DNA of 27,883 nt from Bipalium vagum (lineage: Eukaryota > Platyhelminthes > Tricladida > Geoplanidae), in contig JBBMKC010074075.1 in assembly GCA_037834085.1 (NCBI GenBank), positions 1-27,883 on the forward strand, written 5' to 3'. The position numbers were made by a program, and so were the translations under genes. Under the pieces are notes generated by a model that was not told the DNA's origin, ran no database searches, and saw only the letters and a list, made by a program, of their open reading frames with translations. Shown here one piece after another: positions 20,126-27,883 of the stretch. The stretch's first letter is position 1, and each line of letters opens with the position of its first letter.

Positions 20126-22565
20126 TTACTGGTTCTTTACCCCATCGTTTTCGTTCAACTTTCGCTTTTTACTTTGATTATCCATAACATAGCTATTTGA
20201 ATAATTATTTACATCATTATTGGAATAAATATTGGTTATTCGATAAGGTTGGCTAACCTTGAGCTTTTCATTGGAGCTTAAGTGAAAGTGGTTCACATTC
20301 GTTCTGAAACAATGAAGACAAACAAATAATATTAAAACCAATTATGAAATTAAAAAATTAAACGAAAAATAAAAATAGTGAGTTTAAACAATTAGCAAAC
20401 TTTTATAATAGAATTTCTAAAGAAATATATTATTGAAAGAAATTTTATTGATTACCTATTATAATTACGCGTTGTAAATTTTCAATTAAATATTCACTTT
20501 ACTATCATACTATTGAGTCGTGATCCTTTTTGTCACGATTGTATTTTTTAAAAATGTTTTAATGTCTAGACCGCATCAGATTTCAAGAATATTAATAAAC
20601 ATCAAATAGTTTACAATGATTAAAATCACCATAAAGTTCTGTCTCAATTAATCTAAAACAAGTACAATATATTTTTTCATATCGTATTGTATTATATTTC
20701 CATTTTTTTCAAAAATTTGATCATTGAGAATAATTAAATGTGGAGAATCAAGTGATTTCTAATGTTGGTAATTGTACCCCAATATCATTAAAAATTGTCT
20801 CAGAAGAAACCACGATTTATTTTAAATAATTTTGAAGCATTACATTTTGGAAATACAGATTAAATTTTTACGATTCTTTCACAGAAATTAGCTGCATTTA
20901 AATAATAAAATTATTCTAAAGATTTTAAATTTAAACTAAAAACATAAATTAATTCTTCGTTTATTAATAATGAAATATTTAATAAATAAAATAAACAAAA
21001 AAATAGGCAGTTAAATATTTTAATGATTAATAAGCGTAATATTAAACCGAATTTCACTTTTTACAGAATTTTTAATATAGTGGGGGTTTCCGATTCAGTG
21101 CAGAGATTTGTAATTGTAATTTGCAATAGTTAAATGAAGAGTAAAAATGTCTTTTCAAGGTCATAATTTAAACCGTTATTATATTCAAACATAAAAAATA
21201 AAAATCATCAGATAAAATATATTTTTGAAGAAAATTAATATTTCAAAATGACCCATTGTTAAATTATTTTCAATTGTCTATTATTATTATTATACCTTCC
21301 CTTTACTTGTCGAAAGTTTAGAGATTAATTTTTTTCTTAAAATCTGACTTAACATTTATGAAAAAAGTTAATTACCAATTACATTTTACTATGTTTTGAG
21401 AATCACAGATTTATGAACTTATTATTTTCATACTTAAAACAAAAGGCAATATAAAAATAGAATTTCATAAAATAATTTTTAAAAAATTACAAAAATTATC
21501 TAAGGTCAATTCTATAAATTAAAACTGTGAAAATAACGTAAATAAAAAAATATAATAGTTAACAAATTAAAATACTTTCCTTTTCTTTCATCAACGACAA
21601 TTTTGAAAAAAAGATTCTAATTAGAGTATCATTTTAATGTCATTGAACAAACCAATCAAATGAGTATTTCTTTTAAAAATAATAATTCAGAATCAGAATT
21701 TATTACAAAGGGGAAAGAAATGATTTTACTATATTTCAAATGATTGGTTTATTAAGAATTTCATATTTCGCTAACTAACTTTTAAATTTAATTTAAAACA
21801 TATTTGATATTTTATTATTATACCTATCCGAATAAAATAAGTTTAAATTACTACATACATATATAATTAAAATAAAAAACAGTTTTTTGATTAACAAAAT
21901 TAATTTGAATACCTTGAAAATAAAAAAAATTAAATATTTGGCAGATTTTTTCATTAAAAAATAACTATTGAAGGGAAATTATAAATTTAAAATTTTCACT
22001 GAGTATTTATTTATTTTTCAATTTGGGTTTAGGATATTTCTTGGAAGCGCACAAATTATTCCATATTTTATTTGAATCTGTTTTCTGTAATAATTGTATT
22101 TCAGAAATTATTTATATATTTTTGTAAGTGTAAACAAAATTTATTTATATTGTTTTCGATAAATTTAAATTGATATTTTTTAAAATAATTAAAAAATTCC
22201 TTATCTAGATATAAAACTTTTCTTTTTAGTCACTTGAAAAAACTTTCTATCAATTAAAAAGAGATCAATAGAGAAATACTTTTTAAATTCTCACATTAAA
22301 AGTAAATTTTTCAGAATAATATCAAAATTTTTATACAATTTATTAAAGTGAGCCAGCAGCTCTAGAAAATACTTTTTCGTTCAAAACAGCTTAAAGCAAT
22401 GAAATTATTCGATAAATTATAAAATCAATAAACCGAGTATTTTTAAATATTATCAGTTCTAAAATAGATTTTGTTTGCTATCAATAAAAGTTAAGTAACA
22501 ATAAAAAAATTTTTTTAACTTTATAACTATTTCTGTGGAAAATCTTTATTTAGCCAAACTTTTAT

Positions 22566-22639
<74 letters not shown>

Positions 22640-25600
22640 TTTCAACTTAAATATTGAGTAGGAAACTAAATGATTGAATTCTTGATTATTTTTCATGTAT
22701 TCAATAAAAAAGATTATTTGCGTATTGTGAGAAAAAGATTATTATTTTCAGAAATTTTACATGCTTTAAAAACTTTTCTGCAATAAAATCAAAGCAAAAT
22801 TAATTTAAAGTCACAGTTAAGCTATTTTTCAATGGAAATTTTTCAACCTTCTTGTCGTCGTTACAGTTGAAGAAATCAAATTTCTTGACGATTTAGAAAC
22901 AAGTAGACTCCTTACATTAATTTTACTCTGAAATATCAGTAGACCAAACAAATTCATATCCAGAAAGTCTCACGACAAAATTTAATTATACAGATGCAAT
23001 TATTTTCAAGGAGAAAAAAATAAAATTCTATTTTTATCACCCCAAACTGGAATAAACGGAGATATTAGAACAAAAAGCTGTTTTGAATTTTATTATAAAT
23101 TATTAATCTTTAATCTTCAAAAAAACACCAAACTAAAAAATCAATAACTGAGTACAATAACATAAATAATCATTATTTTTCAGTGCACAATTTAAAGATC
23201 ACAAATAAAAATTAAAACTTTCCAAATTATCTTCTAAAATTTGAAAATCCGTTGAACTGAAACATTTTATTTCACTGAAAAACGATTTGATAATAAAGAT
23301 AATATGACCCATGGTTCTCGAGATTCAATTTAGCTCTTGTGATAAAGACATAATTGATAAGTTCAAAAACATAAATCAAGTCAAAGAGAAAAATATGATT
23401 GGTGGATGAAAACCAATATATACATTAATCACAAATTTAATTGATTTTATTGAAATCAAGTACTATTATTATTTCCATTAATATTAATACCATTTTTAAT
23501 AATATTCTTTTTCTCTGTTAAAAAATTTATGATTTGCAACGATTTATTGACATGCCTTCGAACTTTTGAAAATTGAAATAATGAGACTCAGTTTGAAGAA
23601 TAATGCATATTAAAATATTGTATTTATAATACAATCTTGTTAAAACCGACCTATTTAATGATTCTTGCGTTGATTTTACAGTGTTCGTAACCGCTTGGTT
23701 TATGTATTGAAGTTGATTTAAAAGAACTTCCTTCTCAGCCTCAAGCTTTTTAATGATCGATGATTTCTCTCGAATTTCACCATTCAACTGAAAATTAATC
23801 GAAAAAAATTAATTGAAAAATATTTTAAAATTTTATTTTATCGATGATTATCTGTTTATATCAAGTTAAATTTTCACAACAGAATTGAAATCATTAAAGA
23901 ATTATTGACTTTTTTCATGAAATTCTTGGGAGATACAATTTCTTTGAAGAAAAATAACAATAAATTACGTAAATTACTTTTGTTTATTAAAATATTGTAC
24001 AAATTTGAAATATTTTCTAAAAATTTAAGTTGATGTCTGAACATTAAAATGTGGACCTCGCTCATATATTTGATTATCTTATTGTTTATTTTATATTATT
24101 TATTCCTTTCTTTATATGGATTATAAAGACTAATTAAACGTGGAATCCGTAAAAATTCAATTTTTGAATTAAAACTTTCACAATATCCACTTACTTAACG
24201 ATTTTGAAATAAATAACCTTTTGCTTTTATTCCAAATAACAGATTTTTCCAAGAAAATTTGAACAAATCGAATTAAAATATTGAATTTTTATTTGTAATA
24301 TTTTATAAGTTGAAAAAATATAAATGTGATGATAAAATCAAAATCAAAAGGTATCAATTTCAAAAAATAACTTCTGAGTCAACATTTGTTTTGCAAAAAA
24401 TCGATAAGCCAAAACATAAATAGCAACAAAATTTATATTTATAAATAAAAATTTATTGATTTTCAAAAAAAATATATTAATTATATAAAAATATCAATAG
24501 TTCATTAAGGAAAAACATTTCTAAAGTTGATGTACGTTGAAAAAGAAAATAATTTTATCAAAATATGAATATCAATCTGCGTACCAGCGTCTAAAAGAAA
24601 AAACTGGTACAAAATTCAGTAAATTTTATCAAAAATTTTCAAACAATTTTCTTTCGTTTTTTCTGTTTAAAAAGTAACAAAAAAGAAAAACTTATTAATT
24701 TTGAACCAAAACACTCTCACTAACCTTCTCATATTTGGCTTGAATGTCATTAAATTGATCTGTTTGTATTCGAAAGTAATCGTACACAGCCTTCAGCACG
24801 TGACTTTTACTGCGATTTAGAGCCATCTTTTCATTGGCAGGAAGCATATTCTGTAGCTCACTTATCCAAGTATTGATTCGATCTCGGCGTCGTCTTTCCA
24901 CTATTCGTTTATTTGTGGTTTTCAAATAAATATGATGAACACAAAAGACATTTACAAAAAAGTTATCAAAATTCAAGTCAATTTACCTTCATTGTGACTA
25001 GATTTCCGTTTCAATTCTTTAAAGTCACCACCGGCACCAGCACCAGCACCGTCGCCATTGACATAATCCTTTGAAAGACCGCTATCCGTTTGAGTAACAG
25101 ACACTGTTTGGACAAATTATTTCTTTTCAGAAAATGAAAAATTGAAATTTACTTGAAAAAATTGGCGAATTACAGGAATATGATTTGGAGCCATTATCCG
25201 ATTGGCCACTTCCACCGACAGCGATATTAGCCGAGGAGGAAGATGAAGTTTCGGCTAACGTTTTATTACAGGGTTTGATTTTCAGTTTTTTCTGGTTCCT
25301 GTTGATTCCAAGATTACATTTAGTGATTACGATACCCGATGATTCGGAATTGGACTGAGTAAAAAGATTGGAAACACTTTGCATTTCATTATTGATTTCT
25401 AAACTATTTTTTGAGTTGGGAAAGTGATTAACGTGTTCCTTCAACGACTCATTAACAATTCGCCCAATATTCGGTAACGAATCGACCATTTCTGAATTTT
25501 TACTTTTCAATATCAAAATTTGTTTTTCATTCTTTATTTGTTGGGACTGTTGTTGCTTTTGCTGTTGCTCATGCTGCTGGTGAGAATTGTTAAGAGGAAG

Positions 25601-25960
25601 CTGAGAATTGGATACCGAATTTTCATCGTGCACTAAAAGAGTGATTTCCGGTTCACTATCGGCATCGATGGAACACTCATAATAATTGTTAATCATATTG
25701 TCAGACTGTATCGAGTCTCGATATCTTTGGACCAAAGACGAAAGTGAAGATTCGTCAATTTTACGACTATTCATCATGGATTCCAGATTTCTACTGGAAT
25801 TTGAAGATTGTGGCGTTTCGAATATCTTTTGGATCAATTCAGCAGCCGATAAATTATTCGAAATTTGTAATTGTTGAGCAGCTAATATTAAAATAGAATC
25901 ATGGAAAATAGTATTAGTTGAACATTTATTAAAAGAACCCAATTCACTGCCTATTATCAA
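20126..25960 (-). CDS. USF: USF-family bHLH-leucine zipper transcription factor
   Basis: Exons are 25960-25153, 25103-24987, 24900-24725, 23787-23651 and probably 20303-20126. The basic region SHNEVERRRRDRINTWISEL (304 onward) spans the 24987/24900 junction and matches USF1/USF2; His306, Glu310 and Arg314 are the CACGTG contact residues. The helix-loop-helix ends near 358, and a leucine zipper follows (KLNGEIREKSSIIKKLEAEK onward, 367-405). The factor should bind E-boxes as a nuclear dimer. The long N-terminal part is Ser/Asn-rich with a Gln tract near 125-142; a GAGAGAG spacer precedes the basic region. Introns are 49, 86, 937 and 3347 nt. The start is uncertain: ATG at 25960 is open, but an acceptor at 25881 or an upstream exon is possible. 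The C-terminal exon encodes KKRKLNENDG near its end. A MITF/TFE-type identity is less likely, because those read NHNLIERRRR. Confidence 0.85.
20304..23543 (-). other. Putative last intron of USF
   Basis: This is more than 3 kb of very AT-rich sequence with no coding-like frame on either strand. It contains the AAT microsatellite at 22567-22639. If the short terminal exon at 23562-23544 is used instead, this stretch is plain intergenic DNA downstream of USF. Confidence 0.5.
22567..22639. repeat. (AAT)n microsatellite, about 73 bp
   Basis: About 24 AAT units occur with one AAC interruption. It is the longest simple repeat in the window and would be a polymorphic marker. Confidence 0.95.
23544..23562 (-). 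other. Alternative short terminal exon of USF
   Basis: After the 23651 donor (AATAG|GTCGGT), an acceptor ending CAAAAG at 23563 gives an 88-nt intron. It adds SKACQ and a TAA at 23544-23546. The phase is correct, so this is a possible early end for the protein, competing with the exon at 20303-20126. No AATAAA is obvious just downstream. Confidence 0.35.
23788..24724 (-). other. USF intron between helix 2 and the zipper
   Basis: The intron is 937 nt, from donor AAG|GTTAGT to acceptor TTTCAG|TTG, and very AT-rich. A small frame at 23874-24065 has no protein-like character. Nothing else is recognised. Confidence 0.7.
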
Positions 25961-27883
25961 GAAATTTTTCTACATGGAATCAAGAAAAGTTTTTCACAAT
26001 GTATTAGGTTGTAAATAAAGCTTATGGACAGACCACAAAACTATTGATATTACATTTTGATACAAAGATTTCGAATTTCTGAATATTAAATGTCTGTAAA
26101 TCTAATTTTTATCGATTCAAGAATAAATTATCTTTCCATTTTAGAACGATTCATGTACAAATATATAATGGTCAAAGTATTACCATGAAGAAAAAAAACC
26201 TTACATTAGTTAAGCGAGGTGCTCTACAGATTATTTTACAGGTCTTTCAACCATAATCCAAAATGTCTTAATTTCTCCCCTTCATTTATACACATTTTTT
26301 CAAATTGTTCAAAAAACCAATTTTCACAGTTACTGAAAATATTTATTATCCATATTTTTTTCCTATCTGAAATTTTCAATAAATTCTGTGTTTTAATTAA
26401 ATATTAATTTGTCACACGTCTGCAAAACCGAAAAATTCCCATTTCAAACAGATTATGTTGTACGAACTATGAAAATGTGATTTTATTAATAATAATAAAA
26501 TTACCGCTAATTAAAATTATTAAACTTAGATTTCATTTCATTGATCGACTTCAAAAATAATTATTTTATGACCAGTCATTTTATTACTGTTTAACTTTTC
26601 CCCAATATTTATAATATCAATTAATAATAATTATCTGATCCATGTGATTGAATCACTAACTAAACCTAAGTGATTTTAAAAAATGTTAATTATTTTAAAA
26701 AATCATAAAAATATCCAAAGAAGTAAAAACACTTCACAATGTATAATGGTGTAAAAATCTTTAAAATGCCGCCTTCCAAATAATATATAAAATTCTGTTG
26801 AACAATTAAATGGACAATGATGAAAACGTATCAAATTTTTGTATGCATGATTTAGTATTCAGATAATTAACCTTTGATAATGTCATATGTGAACTTATCA
26901 TACAATGGTCATTGTTTGTTATCAATTAATATAAAAATATCGATTTTCAATTGACATTGATGAAAATATTATCGCTATAGCGATAAAAAAATCAATTTTA
27001 GAATTTACTTGTTACTAAAATTTTTATTGAAATTGTGTTCCAGAATATTTTACAATTTTCTTGAAATAGGTAAAAATAGCTTTTCGTTTTTACTATATCC
27101 TTTAGCCTATTTTTTAAAACGATTCAATTACTTTATTATTTAATTATATCCAGATAATTGATAATTTTAAAATAACTATAAAATTTCATATAGTTAGCAA
27201 TCTTTAAGTACTGGTAGATCAATAATTTACTGATCAATTAATTATAAATTAAATATTTTAAATATCATTTTTCAAAGAAATTAAGATTTATTGACTTATT
27301 TTTAATTTATGATTACAAAAGAAATGGTGATATAAACTTTAAAAGATTTTCACCGTTTTTCAAAGGAAATATATTTAAAACATCAAAATGAGATAAAAAT
27401 TTGTTATATGATAAAAAAAAATTAATGGATTTGTGCTTAAAAATATGAAATGAAAATAAAATCTGATTTTAAATTTCTGTGAAATCAGCATTTAAAACGA
27501 AAATTGAATTTATTTATAATAAACATAGTTTAAGTTTATTTCTGTGAAATGATTTCAAATGATTAATTATATTTAATCGTATTAAAAAAATGTGAAGTCA
27601 TTTAATAAAAATTATTAAAATACCACAGATTGATTGAAAAAAATGAATGTTCTGTTAATTGATTTCTTAAACTTCAATTCACAATATATCAATTATTATG
27701 AGAATTTGAAACAGGTTTTTTTATTCTATTATTTTTGTAGCTAAGATACTCAATTTTGATAGATTTTTTTATTATTTGGATCAAACAAAACTGTCCACTG
27801 GAAAATCGTAAAATTGATATTATATCTTGAACAAAAGAATTCTCGAGATATATCAACACATAATTATAACCTTGAACTTTAAT
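25961..27883. other. AT-rich region upstream of USF
   Basis: It presumably contains the USF promoter and possibly a 5' non-coding or short coding exon, which I cannot place. Only short frames such as 26219-26407 on the plus strand are present, and none is protein-like. The one distinct element is the palindrome at 26969-26986. Confidence 0.5.
26969..26986. repeat. Perfect 18-bp palindrome
   Basis: TTATCGCTATAGCGATAA reads identically on both strands. It contains four GC pairs in a very AT-rich neighbourhood, about 1 kb upstream of USF. It could be a dimeric factor site, but the motif is not one I can assign. Confidence 0.7.

Noticed and set aside
25686-25877. 63-codon plus-strand frame
   Set aside because: It is antisense to the first USF exon, with no independent support.

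Overview
The window looks like AT-rich nuclear DNA from an invertebrate animal. The evidence is split genes with GT-AG (and one GC-AG) introns, AATAAA poly(A) signals, mariner and pogo/Tigger-type transposon remnants, and three recognisable metazoan proteins. Many introns are only 39-64 nt, mixed with introns of 0.2-3.3 kb. A SPAG1 dynein-arm assembly factor implies motile cilia. A flatworm (triclad-like) would fit, but this is inferred from composition, intron size and mariner content, and other compact AT-rich invertebrates are not excluded. I see no prokaryotic genes, operon, CRISPR array, tRNA or rRNA.

Layout. Positions 1-127 hold the end of a mariner element (diagnostic inverted repeat), 28 nt from a hypothetical 188-aa minus-strand ORF (155-721). 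A decayed pogo/Tigger transposase follows on the plus strand (about 721-900). At 1454-3298 is an uninterrupted plus-strand gene for a 614-aa protein with two RING fingers. From 3.3 to 7.6 kb there are decayed elements, including a mariner transposase pseudogene (about 4167-4620), microsatellites and otherwise featureless AT-rich DNA. NF-YB (plus, six exons, 7636-8648) meets SPAG1 (minus, 19 exons, 16619-8909) tail to tail, with poly(A) signals facing each other 16 nt apart. SPAG1 contains a pogo-like MITE in one intron. From 16.6 to 20.1 kb is intergenic DNA with a 43-46-bp minisatellite inside a GC-richer segment that carries a TATA box, and a diverged 90-110-bp tandem duplication. A USF-family bHLH-leucine zipper gene (minus) runs from about 25960 to 20126 or 23544, with two phase-compatible last exons. 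The remaining sequence to 27883 is AT-rich upstream DNA with one perfect 18-bp palindrome.

The genes do not form a pathway. NF-YB and USF are sequence-specific transcription factors for CCAAT boxes and CACGTG E-boxes. SPAG1 is a cytoplasmic HSP70/HSP90 co-chaperone for axonemal dynein assembly. The twin-RING protein is a probable ubiquitin-ligase-type protein of unknown family. The main products of this reading are the exon-level models of SPAG1, NF-YB and USF, whose phases were checked at every junction, plus the MITE, the GC-AG intron and the alternative USF 3' ends. I found no convincing undescribed system.
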